Assembly (NCBI RefSeq): GCF_003688915.1
Contig: NZ_REFU01000001.1
Location: 2,666,001-2,730,000, forward strand
Length of the DNA stretch: 64,000 nucleotides
Direction: 5' to 3'
From: Rhodococcus sp. SBT000017
Lineage (GTDB): Bacteria; Actinomycetota; Actinomycetes; Mycobacteriales; Mycobacteriaceae
Numbering within the stretch: the stretch's first letter is position 1; each line of letters starts with the position of its first letter. Below are positions 53,907-63,340 of this stretch, one piece after another. The notes beneath the pieces were generated by a model that was not told where the DNA came from, made no database searches, and saw only the letters and a program-made list of their open reading frames with translations. Made by a program: the position numbers and the translations under genes.

Positions 53907-56374
53907 ACTCTCCGCGAGAGTGGGTGGAGCGAGCCCAGTCGCTCATCAGCGCCGGACGCCACGACGAGGCTCGGAAGCTACTGGCGCGGGCCCGCGAGCA
54001 AGTTCCCGACGGTCGGATGCGAGCCGAGGTCATGTCGGCCACCGCGTGGGTGATGAGCGAAACGGGTGATCTGACAGGCGGGTTCGACATCTGCCGTTCC
54101 GCCCTGCGTGACGACGAATCAGGCGTCGTACGACTCGGACCGATCGGCCGGGCAATCCTGCTCGGTCGCCTCGGGGCACTCGAGGTTCGGGCAGGCAACG
54201 ACGACGCGGCCCTGCCGCTCTTCGGTACTGCCGCCGACGCATTGGTCGATCACCCCGCAGCTTGTGGCCGAGTGCTGATCAACCGCGGCTACCTGCACCT
54301 TCGACGGCGGCAGCTGCCCGAGGCTGCCGTCGACCTCGACGGAGCGATGGAGTCGTTCGCTCGTGTCGGAGATGTCGTCGAGCAAGCGAAGGTTGCACAC
54401 AATCGCGGCTACGTCGATCTACTGGCCGGTGACCTCGCGGGTGCGCTCGATCGAATGAACACGGCTCGAGAGACGTTGCGCCATCTCTCGTCCGCGCACC
54501 GGGCAATCTGTGACCTGGACCGCGCCGAGGTTCTCGAGGCCGCAGGAATGATCGGCGACGCGGTCGACACTCTGGAACAAGTACTGAAACTGGTCGAAGA
54601 TTCCACGCAGTGGCACACCCGCGCCGAGGCGGAACTACTGCTCGCTCGCATTCTCGCCGACGAGGACTTCGACCGCGCCGCGTCTCTCGCAGCCGCAGCA
54701 GCACAGCACTTTCGCGAACACGGAAGTGACGGCTCGGCCGTGCGAGCAGATGCCGTTGCCGCTCGAATTCGGCTGCACGGTGATCTTCCGAACGGCGTCC
54801 CCGTCAGTACCCTCGAGCTGCTGGATCGCCTCGACGCGCGCCACTTGACTGCACACTCGACCGAACTGAAACTGCATGTAGCACTGAGCTTTCTGGACTC
54901 CGACGTCGACCGGGCCGAACGGTACACCGCAGACATCGAAGTCCGCACCGATGCGCCGGTGTCGACCCGCCTACTCGCTGCCCGTGTTCGGTCGGCACTC
55001 GAACGCAGACGCGGACGACCCGCCGACGCCCTGGCCCATGCGGCACAGGCGATGGACGAATTCGTCGAATGGCAAACGCACTTCGGAAATCTCGGAATGC
55101 AGGTGGCAACCCAGCGAGTGGCCACCGACGTGGTCCTTCAGGGGCTCAATGCGGCGTGGGAGACGCAGGACCCGGAGCGGATACTCGAATGGTCCGAGCG
55201 AGCCCGCGGTGCAGCGACCGCCTGGAATCCGGTGCGCGCGCCCCGCGACGACGAGATGGTTCGAGCACTCGCCGAAATCCGTTCGCTCCGTGACTCCGAC
55301 GACGCCCAGGCCCACCGGCGTCGCGTCGAACTCCGCGAACAGGTGCGAGATCTCGGCTGGCGTGGATCGTCGTCCTCGGCGACCTCCCCGTCGCGACCCG
55401 ATGTCGTCGACGCCCAGCGGGCACTGACGGAGTCGGACGCCGCGCTGATCACGTATTCGTGGCTCGGTGACAGGATGGTCGCCATGGTGGTGTCCGCGGG
55501 CACCCCGGCGACGTTCGACCTCGGACCGTGGACCGATATCGTCCGTGAACTATCCGGTCTTCCAGCGGATCTCGACGTGGCCGCCGCGCGTCGTGGCTCC
55601 CGCCTGCGCACGTCCGTCGAGAGGTCACTGACCAGGCGGCTGGCTGCTCTCGATCGGCTGTTGGTCGCGCCGGTCCTGGCCGATTCGATGCCTCGCCGAA
55701 TCCTGTTGACGGTGCCCGGTGTCCTCGGCGGTATTCCGTGGGGCCTCCTCCCCGGCCTCGCGGCTCGTTCTCTGTCGGTTGCGGTGTCGGTGCAATGGTG
55801 GATCGGTAGCTCTGCCGACGCCGGCACTCGGGCACCGGTAGGGGTGGTGTGCGGGCCGGGCACAGCACACGGCGAACGGGAGGCCAGAGACGTGGCGCAG
55901 GCCTGGGCGGGTCGGTCACGGATCGTCACCGGCACCGATGCGACCACCGTCGCTGCGGCCGATCTCGCCGAAGCGTCGAACATCCTCCACGTCAGCGCAC
56001 ACGGGGGCTATTCGCGCGAACATCCGCTGTTCTCGTCGATCGCCCTGACCGACGGCCCGTGGTTCGGCCACGACGTCACTCAGCTCGCGTCGGTGCCGTC
56101 GCTCGTGGTCGTGTCCGCCTGCGAAATGGGTCGTGCGGCCGGTGAATTGGATGCGCTCGGCATGGCGCGTGCATGGCTGCACGCCGGTGCGCGATGCGTT
56201 GTCGCTGCTCCCGCGAACATCGACGACGAACGTGCCGCTGAATTCTTCCCATCCCTGCACCGAAGAATGGCGGGCGGCGAGTCCCCAGGCGATGCGCTGG
56301 CCACGCTGCGTGGTTGTGCTCCGGAATCGCCGGACCTGGGTGTCGCCGCACTGTGTTACGGAAATGCCTGGTGA
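53903..56374 (+). CDS. TPR-CHAT caspase-like protease
   Basis: 823 residues. About 350 N-terminal residues are TPR-like helical repeats (e.g. ALLGRLGALEVRAGNDDAALPLFGTAADAL, VLINRGYLHLRRRQLPEAAVDLDGAMESF, VAHNRGYVDLLAGDLAGALDRMNTARETL); then a linker and a CHAT domain with catalytic His about 700 (LHVSAHGGY) and Cys about 740 (VVVSACEMG). Caspase-like cysteine proteases of this type are linked to bacterial defence and regulated cell death. No signal peptide. GTG 53903 overlaps the subtilase stop. Confidence 0.9.
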   Translation: MNSPREWVERAQSLISAGRHDEARKLLARAREQVPDGRMRAEVMSATAWVMSETGDLTGGFDICRSALRDDESGVVRLGPIGRAILLGRLGALEVRAGNDDAALPLFGTAADALVDHPAACGRVLINRGYLHLRRRQLPEAAVDLDGAMESFARVGDVVEQAKVAHNRGYVDLLAGDLAGALDRMNTARETLRHLSSAHRAICDLDRAEVLEAAGMIGDAVDTLEQVLKLVEDSTQWHTRAEAELLLARILADEDFDRAASLAAAAAQHFREHGSDGSAVRADAVAARIRLHGDLPNGVPVSTLELLDRLDARHLTAHSTELKLHVALSFLDSDVDRAERYTADIEVRTDAPVSTRLLAARVRSALERRRGRPADALAHAAQAMDEFVEWQTHFGNLGMQVATQRVATDVVLQGLNAAWETQDPERILEWSERARGAATAWNPVRAPRDDEMVRALAEIRSLRDSDDAQAHRRRVELREQVRDLGWRGSSSSATSPSRPDVVDAQRALTESDAALITYSWLGDRMVAMVVSAGTPATFDLGPWTDIVRELSGLPADLDVAAARRGSRLRTSVERSLTRRLAALDRLLVAPVLADSMPRRILLTVPGVLGGIPWGLLPGLAARSLSVAVSVQWWIGSSADAGTRAPVGVVCGPGTAHGEREARDVAQAWAGRSRIVTGTDATTVAAADLAEASNILHVSAHGGYSREHPLFSSIALTDGPWFGHDVTQLASVPSLVVVSACEMGRAAGELDALGMARAWLHAGARCVVAAPANIDDERAAEFFPSLHRRMAGGESPGDALATLRGCAPESPDLGVAALCYGNAW

Positions 56375-56461
56375 ACAACATCATCGAGTGATGTATCAAC
56401 GACGTGGCCCGGCGCTCCTGATGGTCGTACACACCCGAACGCCCATCACCGAGGAGTGGAT

Positions 56462-57670
56462 ATGTCCACCACACTGACAGACCCGTTCACGGAGGAGCGG
56501 CTGATAATCCTCCGCGCTCCAGCACGACCGGCCATGCGAGATCTCGACGCCGGTCCGGTTGCGATGTCGGCAGAAGCAACCGCGGGAATCACGATCGACA
56601 TCGACAGCAAGGTCAGCAAGTCGACGATGCGCACGATCGCGAACGATCCCACCGTCGTCGGCTTCTGCCCGTCGTTGCCGATGAAACTGATAGAGCCCGT
56701 GCCGACGCCACGACTCCACCGATCAGGTGCGGCCGCCACGACGTGGGGTATCGATGCGGTCGGCGCAACGACCTCACCGTACACAGGGTCCGGGATCACC
56801 GTCGCCGTACTCGACACCGGCATCGACTCGACTCATCCGGCCTTCTCCGGCGTGGAGCTGATCACCCGGGACTTCACCGGGGACGGCAGCGTCATCGATA
56901 AGCATGGACACGGAACTCATTGCGCTGGAACCATCTTCGGACGTGATCTGAATTCGAAGCGAATCGGCGTTGCCAGTGGCGTGAACCGCGCGCTGATCGG
57001 GAAAGTACTCGGAGCCGACGGCGGTGGCACCGACATCCTCACCCAGGCCATGATCTGGGCCCGCGACAACGGAGCACACGTCATCTCCATGTCCCTCGGC
57101 ATCGACTTCCCCGGCTACGTGAACTACCTGATTCAACAGCGCGGCTACCGTACCGACGTCGCCACATCGGTAGGCCTGCAGGCCTACACCGCCAACGTCA
57201 GGCTCTTCGAGAAGCTTTCCGAGTTCCTCAACGCCGGTCTCGGACAACCACTCGTCGTTGCCGCCACCGGCAACGAAAGCGGTCGACATGCCAACCCGCC
57301 CTACGAAATCAACGTCTCACCACCGGCCGCCGCGGCCGGCATCATCGCCGTCGGCGCACTCGACAGCAGCGCGGACGGATTCGTCGTCGCACCGTTCTCG
57401 AACACTCGGGCAACGGTGTCCGCTCCGGGCGTCGGAATCGAGAGTGCTGGGCTCGGCGGCGGCACCACCACCATGAGCGGAACCAGTATGGCCACACCGC
57501 ACGTCGCGGGCGTGGCGGCTCTCTGGGCCGAAAAGCTCCGAACGCAAGGGCAACTGAGTCCCCTCGTACTCCAGGCCAAGATCATCGGCGACGCCACCTG
57601 CGACCCACTCGCGCCGGGCTTCGATCCCCTGGACGTCGGTGCGGGTCTGGTTCAGGCACCGCAGTCCTGA
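56462..57670 (+). CDS. S8 subtilisin-like protease, cytoplasmic
   Basis: 402 residues, no signal peptide. A propeptide-like N-terminal stretch (KVSKSTMRTIANDPTVVGFCPSLP) precedes the catalytic domain with Asp118 (VAVLDTGID), His150 (GHGTHCAG), Asn in VVAATGNES and Ser342 (SGTSMATPHVAG). All triad residues are present. ATG 56462 has GAGGAG upstream. It is 87 bp past the CHAT gene, probably the same operon, and a plausible effector protease or zymogen. Confidence 0.88.
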   Translation: MSTTLTDPFTEERLIILRAPARPAMRDLDAGPVAMSAEATAGITIDIDSKVSKSTMRTIANDPTVVGFCPSLPMKLIEPVPTPRLHRSGAAATTWGIDAVGATTSPYTGSGITVAVLDTGIDSTHPAFSGVELITRDFTGDGSVIDKHGHGTHCAGTIFGRDLNSKRIGVASGVNRALIGKVLGADGGGTDILTQAMIWARDNGAHVISMSLGIDFPGYVNYLIQQRGYRTDVATSVGLQAYTANVRLFEKLSEFLNAGLGQPLVVAATGNESGRHANPPYEINVSPPAAAAGIIAVGALDSSADGFVVAPFSNTRATVSAPGVGIESAGLGGGTTTMSGTSMATPHVAGVAALWAEKLRTQGQLSPLVLQAKIIGDATCDPLAPGFDPLDVGAGLVQAPQS

Positions 57671-57738
57671 CTCGCTCCACCTTCTTTCGATACGCACCCT
57701 CACACCCATGCCCGTGTCACACCATTCGGAGGATCATC

Positions 57739-58629
57739 ATGACCAGTACCATCCGTTCCACTGGATACATGCTCGATCGCAGCGGCATTCCCGACGATGT
57801 CCTGGAGCTACTACAGGTACTTCCCGGACAACACCAGGTCGAACTCGACCCTGCCGACGCACCGGCAGCAGCCCACTCGTCGTCCACCGAGCCCTACTGC
57901 CCGACGTGGGCAACGCACGCCGATCCTACTGTCGTACAGTCGTTCTCCGTGGAAGGAGAGACGTTCCTCGAACCACTGGTGCACGAGGAACCCAACCCTC
58001 TTCTCTACCCGATGTGCACGGTCGGCATCGTGTTCACCAGCGCAGGAAAGCGGGGTAGCGGCGTACTCGTGGGGCCGAACCTGCTTCTGACGGCCGGCCA
58101 CGTCGCACCGTGGGGCGCGAGCTCGTGGAGCATGGAGTTCGTCCCCGCCTTCCGGAACGGCAACCGCCCGTACGGAAGTTCGTACGTCCAGACATACCGC
58201 GGCTACAACACGAACGACAATGTGACCGGGCACGATTACGCGATCTGCAAGTTGTTCAAGCCCCTGGGCTCGGCGCTCGGGTGGATGGGTACTGCGTCGT
58301 TCGGCAGCGAAGATCAGTACTACAACAAGCGTTACGTCTCGTCGGGGTATCCGGGCAGCTACGGTCAGCGACCGGCCGTCGAGTTGGACATGGGGATCCG
58401 CGACATCGACGACGACAGTCCGGGCCGCGAGCTCGAATTCGCCTTGCGCGCAGACCTCGGACCGGGTTGGTCCGGTGGTCCGCTCTGGCAACACACCGCC
58501 AACCCCTACGCCGTCGGTGTGCTGAGCGGAAGGGAGAAGGACGGACTCGACCCGACGCGACTCGTGTACGCCGCCGGAAGCCCCATGGTCGATCTCGTCA
58601 ACTACGGTCTGGCGAACTGGCGGCCGTAG
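57739..58629 (+). CDS. Trypsin/V8-like serine protease, cytoplasmic
   Basis: 296 residues, no signal peptide. The chymotrypsin-fold triad is His121 (LTAGHVAPWG), Asp166 (TGHDYAICKL) and Ser245 (GPGWSGGPLW). The N-terminal 70 residues are unassigned and could be a propeptide cut by a neighbouring protease. ATG 57739 has GGAGG. 68 bp after the second subtilase; last gene before a strong terminator. Confidence 0.85.
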   Translation: MTSTIRSTGYMLDRSGIPDDVLELLQVLPGQHQVELDPADAPAAAHSSSTEPYCPTWATHADPTVVQSFSVEGETFLEPLVHEEPNPLLYPMCTVGIVFTSAGKRGSGVLVGPNLLLTAGHVAPWGASSWSMEFVPAFRNGNRPYGSSYVQTYRGYNTNDNVTGHDYAICKLFKPLGSALGWMGTASFGSEDQYYNKRYVSSGYPGSYGQRPAVELDMGIRDIDDDSPGRELEFALRADLGPGWSGGPLWQHTANPYAVGVLSGREKDGLDPTRLVYAAGSPMVDLVNYGLANWRP

Positions 58630-58730
58630 CCCACACGTTGACTCGGGCTGCTGGGAGATCCGGTCCGGATGATGCGCCGGCTCGTGATCCAGCACTCGAT
58701 CAACTCTGATCAATCTCGTGGACAACCTCT

Positions 58731-58766
58731 TCCAGCCCCGCACCGTGTTCTCGGTGCGGGGCTGGA
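58731..58766 (+). terminator. Bidirectional terminator after the protease cluster
   Basis: TCCAGCCCCGCACCG (58731-58745) pairs perfectly with CGGTGCGGGGCTGGA (58752-58766) around six bases; GTCTTTCTT follows on the plus strand. It lies between the converging protease operon and the HNH gene. Confidence 0.88.
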
Positions 58767-58780
58767 GTCTTTCTTCGGCT

Positions 58781-60130
58781 TCAGGCGATGTGGGGGCCTG
58801 CACGGGCGTGGGATGGCCTGGGTTGTCGGTAGGGATCCACTGTGGCCGGAGGTACAAACCAGGGGTGGTTGTCGGTACCGATGAACACTTCCCAGTCACT
58901 GTGGTGGATCAGGCGGTGGTGGAATCCGCACAGTAGGACGAGGTTGTTCATGTCGGTGGGTCCGCCGTCGCCCCAGTGCCAGATGTGGTGGCCTTCGGTC
59001 CAGGCGGCAGGTTTTCCGCAGCCGGGGAACGCGCAACCGTGATCGCGGGCGGTGAGGGCTTTGCGTTGTTTGGCGGTGACGGTGCGGGCGGTGCGGGCGA
59101 GGTTCAACGGGTTCCCGTTCTCGTCCATCACGATCGCGGTGAGAACACAATCGCACGCCAACATCCGGGAAGTATTGCGGGAGAGCGGTCCCATCCACGG
59201 CAGCCACCCGACCGAAGTGCCGTCGCCGAACAAGTCTCGATACGCGCCACGATCCGCGGTGGCGGGTTGGGTCGCGTCGTCGGATTCGGCTGCTGCGCGT
59301 GAGGTTTCGTCGTCGGTGATGTCATCGGCGTCGGCGTCGGCGTCGGCGCTGTCGCGGAGGTCGGTGAGATCGCGCAGGCTGATGTGCAGGTTCAGGTGCG
59401 GTCGTTCTCCACCTTCGATGGGCCGATCGCTCGAGGCGAGGTATTGGTCGAGGATGTGTCCGAAGGCGTCGGCTCTGCGCTTGGCGGGACTGCGGTCGTC
59501 TCCGGTTTTGGGTGTCTCGGTGCCGTCGGCGGCGGGTCGGGGTTCGGTCAACGGGGAGAGCGCGGTGAGCAGTTTTTCGCCGGTGATCGCATCGAAATCA
59601 CCTTTCAGCACCAGCCGCCCGTTCAACGTCTTGGAGGCGAAGAGTTCGTTGCGGTCGGTGTCTTCGGCGGGTGGTTTCTTGCCGCCGAACTCGTCCTCGA
59701 GCTTGGTGATCGCTGCTCGGATCCGACCGGTGCGCGCGTCGGGCCCTGTCGCAGCCTTGATCAAGGCGGCGCGAGCCATGTCGCGACCCTTTTGCGGGAG
59801 GTCCTTGGGCGGTGTTTCGGCGAAGGTGAGGATCAGCGCGGCGTGATCGACGGACATGACGCCGGTGTTGACGGCGTCGGCGATGTCGGGAAAGGCAGCC
59901 ATGCCGCGGGCGAGGGCAACGATCTTGGTGGCCTTGGACGGTGAGATCAGGGTGGTGGAGGTCAGCCATCCGGCGGGTCCGGGGAAACCAAGCTTCTCGC
60001 GGGATACGCGGGTGTCGATCTCGGCGACGAGGGCGATCCGCCGGGCCTCCAACAACTGAATTTCGTGGGAGACCGCGGCAGATTCGGCGAGGAGTTCACT
60101 CTCGCTCAGTTGCCAGATCTCCGTGGTCAT
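58781..60130 (-). CDS. DUF222/HNH endonuclease, 13E12 repeat family
   Basis: 449 residues. The DUF222 region (AALVAEIDTRVSREKLGFPGPAGWLTSTTLISPSKATKIVALARGMAAFPDIADAVNTG) is followed by an Asp/Ala-rich microsatellite-coded stretch (SADADADADD) and an HNH domain (ARDHGCAFPGCGKPAAWTEGHHIWHWGDGGPTDMNNLVLLCGFHHRLIHH). Such genes are multicopy in mycobacteria and rhodococci; biological role unknown. ATG 60130. Confidence 0.88.
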   Translation of the reverse strand: MTTEIWQLSESELLAESAAVSHEIQLLEARRIALVAEIDTRVSREKLGFPGPAGWLTSTTLISPSKATKIVALARGMAAFPDIADAVNTGVMSVDHAALILTFAETPPKDLPQKGRDMARAALIKAATGPDARTGRIRAAITKLEDEFGGKKPPAEDTDRNELFASKTLNGRLVLKGDFDAITGEKLLTALSPLTEPRPAADGTETPKTGDDRSPAKRRADAFGHILDQYLASSDRPIEGGERPHLNLHISLRDLTDLRDSADADADADDITDDETSRAAAESDDATQPATADRGAYRDLFGDGTSVGWLPWMGPLSRNTSRMLACDCVLTAIVMDENGNPLNLARTARTVTAKQRKALTARDHGCAFPGCGKPAAWTEGHHIWHWGDGGPTDMNNLVLLCGFHHRLIHHSDWEVFIGTDNHPWFVPPATVDPYRQPRPSHARAGPHIA

Positions 60131-60243
60131 GGGAGCAAGTGTATCGAACAAACATTCGACCGACAACCATAGTGCAATCGAAAACTATTGCCCCGCAAAA
60201 CTATTCGAGAACCCGAACATGTCGGTGCCTCGTGGTAGGAGCG

Positions 60244-60453
60244 TCAACCGCCCACCCTGAATGTCGCCCGATATGCGCTGGGCGAGACCCCCAACTCCGC
60301 AGCAAGCTGGTTTCGCAGCGACGTTGCCGTGCCGAATCCAGTGTCGTGGGCGATGCGTTCGACAGCCAGATCTGCCCTCTCTAGCAGCTCCCGCGCCCGC
60401 TGGACGCGTTGCGCGACGACATCGAACCCGAGGCGATCGGCATCCGAGTACAC
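60244..60453 (-). pseudogene. AraC-family fragment (C-terminal HTH only)
   Basis: 69 residues (RVQRARELLERADLAVERIAHDTGFGTATSLRNQLAAELGVSPSAYRATFRVGG) equal the second half of a GlxA-like AraC DNA-binding domain. The sensor part and first helix-turn-helix are missing, and the FBP gene begins where they should lie. It is probably a remnant. Confidence 0.75.
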
Positions 60454-60465
60454 ACCATCAGTTGA

Positions 60466-60954
60466 TCAATCGAGAACGCGAGCGAGAAATGCGGCGATGT
60501 TGTCTTCGACTGCCGCGGTTCGTGTCTCGACGTCGAAGTCCTCCTTGAACTGACGACCCAACGCCGGGGTCTTCTTCTTGCGTGCGTAGAGCGAGCACGC
60601 GAGGTCCGAGCAGATGTAGGTGCCCACCGTATTGCCGCGTCTGCCGGATTCTCCGGCCTTCGCGGCAGCCATCAGCGACACTCCACCGTTGGCGTGCGTG
60701 GTGAGGCAGATGCTGCACATCTGCGCGGTGCGTGGTCCACCGACTTTGTAACGCAACGAGATTCCACACAGGCGATCCCCGGAAGGAACGACGATGTAGC
60801 TCCTCCCGGCGAGCTTGGGATCGACCCAGCCGAAGAAGTCGAGATCGTCCCACGGCACAGCGTCGAACATTTCGGGAAGCGAAAGCCTTCCGGCGTCCCC
60901 CTTGGACGAGTTGACGAACGACGACCTGATGTCGCGTTCGGAGATCGGTTCCAT
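60466..60954 (-). CDS. FBP-domain (treble-clef) protein
   Basis: 162 residues. The zinc-binding C-terminal core has cysteines in MCSICLTTHANGG and TYICSDLACSLYARKKK, the pattern of the FusB/EF-G-binding-like (FBP) zinc finger. Relatives bind elongation factor G and rescue ribosomes from fusidic acid; actinobacterial members are poorly studied. GGAGG stands before ATG 60954. It overlaps with the TetR stop region, so the two form an operon. Confidence 0.75.
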   Translation of the reverse strand: MEPISERDIRSSFVNSSKGDAGRLSLPEMFDAVPWDDLDFFGWVDPKLAGRSYIVVPSGDRLCGISLRYKVGGPRTAQMCSICLTTHANGGVSLMAAAKAGESGRRGNTVGTYICSDLACSLYARKKKTPALGRQFKEDFDVETRTAAVEDNIAAFLARVLD

Positions 60955-60955
60955 G

Positions 60956-61522
60956 TCACTGCCTCCAGTGCTGTAAAAGTGTGTCGATTCCGTCGAGGAT
61001 GCGAGCCCAGGACTGCTGCGAGTCGGGCGCACTGTGACCGAACGAGCCAGACGCATCGAGGCTGGCATAGCCGTGAAACACACTGCCGAGCAATCGAACT
61101 GCATGTACCTGATCCTCTTCACCGAGGTCGTACCCCCGGAGGATCGCTTTCATCATCGCCGAGTGACGCACTCCCGCACTTGCAAGAGCAGTCTCGTGAT
61201 CGAGTGGAAATTGCGTCGCCGCATAGCGACCGGGGTGCTCCCGCGAATAGTCGAGATACGCATTGGCGACGGCAACCAACGCGTCCCTGCCCGCTCGGCC
61301 CGCCAGGGCCTCGGACACCCGATCGGCCAGTTCCTCCAACGCCAGCAGCGCTATCCCGACGTTCAACTCGTGCGCGTTCTTCAGGTGCGAATACAGGCTC
61401 GCGACCTTGACGTCGAAGCGTCTGGCCAGCTCACTGGCGGTGACGCGATCGAAGCCGACCTCATCGGCCAGATCCGCTCCTGCTGCCACGATGCGCTGCG
61501 CGGTCAATCCTGCGCGTGCCAT
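60956..61522 (-). CDS. TetR-family regulator
   Basis: 188 residues. Helix-turn-helix: LTAQRIVAAGADLADEVGFDRVTASELARRFDVKVASLYSHLKNAHELN; ligand domain of the TetR-C33/WHG type (HPGRYAATQFPLDHETALASAGVRHSAMMKAILRGYDLGEEDQVHAVRLLGSVFHGYASLD). It likely controls the FBP gene and possibly itself. Confidence 0.85.
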   Translation of the reverse strand: MARAGLTAQRIVAAGADLADEVGFDRVTASELARRFDVKVASLYSHLKNAHELNVGIALLALEELADRVSEALAGRAGRDALVAVANAYLDYSREHPGRYAATQFPLDHETALASAGVRHSAMMKAILRGYDLGEEDQVHAVRLLGSVFHGYASLDASGSFGHSAPDSQQSWARILDGIDTLLQHWRQ

Positions 61523-61591
61523 ACCGGCCTCCTCGTTCTTTCGAGGACACCGTATCCAAACCTAATACCTTTAGGCAAATCCCTACAGCAG

Positions 61592-63340
61592 TCAGCGACC
61601 CTGCCACGCCTCCCACAACTGTGCGTATCGCCCACCGGCGGCGACCAGCTCCTCGTGCGGACCCTGCTCCAGAATTCTGCCGTGTTCGAGAACCACCACG
61701 CGGTCGGCGGCAGCAGCCTGGGTCAACCGGTGCGCGACGATCAACGTGCTGCGCCCCCTGGTCGCTGCCTCGGCCGCCGCTTCGAGGTCTCGCGCACCGG
61801 AACTGCCGGCTTCCGCGGTGGCCTCGTCCAGCACGGCGACGGCCGGATCGGCGAGAACCAGTCGCGCCAAGGCCAATTGCTGCGACTGGGCCGCGGTCAA
61901 CTGGTGTCCCCCCTCGCCGACCGCGGTGTCCAGGCCCTCCTCGAGCGCCTCGACCCATGCCCACGCTCCGACTGTGCGCAGCGCGGCTTCGACGTTGTCG
62001 CGACCGGCATCCGGGGCGGCGAGCAGCACGTCGTCGATCAATCGGCCGGCGAACACGTGGACTTCCTGACTGACGATCGCCACGTGCCGCCGTAATCCTG
62101 CGCTACCCAGCGCATCCAGCGATGCACCGCCGACTCGAACCGTCCCGGACGTCGACGCCATGGAACCGGCCGCGATAGCTGCGATCGTGGATTTGCCTGC
62201 GCCGGTGGATCCGACGAGTGCGACGGTCTCGCCCGCGCCGACCCGCAGGTTCACTCCGTGCAGCACCTCGTGGCCGGATTCGTACTCGTGCCGCAGATCG
62301 GTGACGTCCAAGGTGGCGTCGGCGGGTACGGAACCGTCGCCCACGGGTCGCTCGTCGGCAATGTCGATGACACCGACCAGGCGCGCCAACGATGCTCCGG
62401 CGGACTGGATGTCGTCGAATGTGAACAGCAGGGTGCCGATCGGATTGAACAGGCGGTGGAACAGCAGCGCTGCGGCTGTGGTCTCGCCGACGGTGACGTT
62501 ATCGCCTCGCACGAGCAGGAATCCGGCCAGCAGGATCACCGACAATCCGACGCATTCGGCGCGATTGCTCCGCGATCCGAATCGGGTGAACAACCGGAAC
62601 ACGTCGACGCCGATGTCCCGGGCCTTCGCCGACGCTCTGTCGATCTCGCCCAGGTGCGCCGACTCGAGCCCGTACGCGCGAACGGTTTTCGCGCCCTGCA
62701 TGCTGCTGACGAACGATTGGGCTCGCTCGCCCATCGCGACCCGTTCGGCCGCGTACTTCGGTGCCGAGCGCGGCAGATACCACCGAAGCGCAAGCACATA
62801 CATCGGCAGCGCGACGAGCCCAGCCAGGCCGAGCCGCCAGTCGATGCCGAGCATCGTGATCATGCTCAGGCATACGAGCAGGAACGCCCCGACGAGCTGC
62901 GGGATCACCTCGCCGATCGACTTGGCCATCACCGCGACGTCGTCGCCCACCCGGGAGAGCAAGTCGCCCTTGCCCACTCGTTCCAGTGTGGCAACGGGCA
63001 GATGCAGTGCGCGCCGCACGACGGCCTCGCGCAGCGACGCCAGAATGCCCTCACCGAGTGTGCTGATGAGGTAGCCGCTGAAGCCGGTGACGATGCCGCC
63101 GATCACCGCGGCCACCGAGATCACCACGACGACCCCGACGATCGCCGACGTGTCTGCACCGTCGCGGACGCGGTCGACCAGAACACCGAGTACGTAGACG
63201 GGCACCAGCGACATGGCCGCGGCAACTGCGCCGAGCAGCAGCGTCACCGCTGTCCGGGTCTTTCGCAGCTTCAGCTGTTCCAGCAACCACCGACCGGAGC
63301 GCGCACCGGTGGCGATGGGAAGCAGTTCGGGGGCGGTCAT
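61592..63340 (-). CDS. ABC exporter half-transporter (permease-ATPase)
   Basis: 582 residues. Six membrane helices are followed by an ATPase with Walker A GSTGAGKST, Q-loop SQEVHVFAG, an altered signature (LTAAQSQQLALARL for LSGGQ) and Walker B AVAVLDEATAE, with H-loop IVAHRLTQ. Paired with the next gene, whose signature is normal but Walker B is altered, it gives one consensus and one degenerate site. ATG 63340 overlaps the partner's stop. Confidence 0.88.
   Translation of the reverse strand: MTAPELLPIATGARSGRWLLEQLKLRKTRTAVTLLLGAVAAAMSLVPVYVLGVLVDRVRDGADTSAIVGVVVVISVAAVIGGIVTGFSGYLISTLGEGILASLREAVVRRALHLPVATLERVGKGDLLSRVGDDVAVMAKSIGEVIPQLVGAFLLVCLSMITMLGIDWRLGLAGLVALPMYVLALRWYLPRSAPKYAAERVAMGERAQSFVSSMQGAKTVRAYGLESAHLGEIDRASAKARDIGVDVFRLFTRFGSRSNRAECVGLSVILLAGFLLVRGDNVTVGETTAAALLFHRLFNPIGTLLFTFDDIQSAGASLARLVGVIDIADERPVGDGSVPADATLDVTDLRHEYESGHEVLHGVNLRVGAGETVALVGSTGAGKSTIAAIAAGSMASTSGTVRVGGASLDALGSAGLRRHVAIVSQEVHVFAGRLIDDVLLAAPDAGRDNVEAALRTVGAWAWVEALEEGLDTAVGEGGHQLTAAQSQQLALARLVLADPAVAVLDEATAEAGSSGARDLEAAAEAATRGRSTLIVAHRLTQAAAADRVVVLEHGRILEQGPHEELVAAGGRYAQLWEAWQGR

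Noticed and set aside
59328..59355. GTCGGC microsatellite in the HNH gene as a possible CRISPR-like or regulatory repeat
   Set aside because: It is an in-frame Asp/Ala run in a disordered linker, without spacers.
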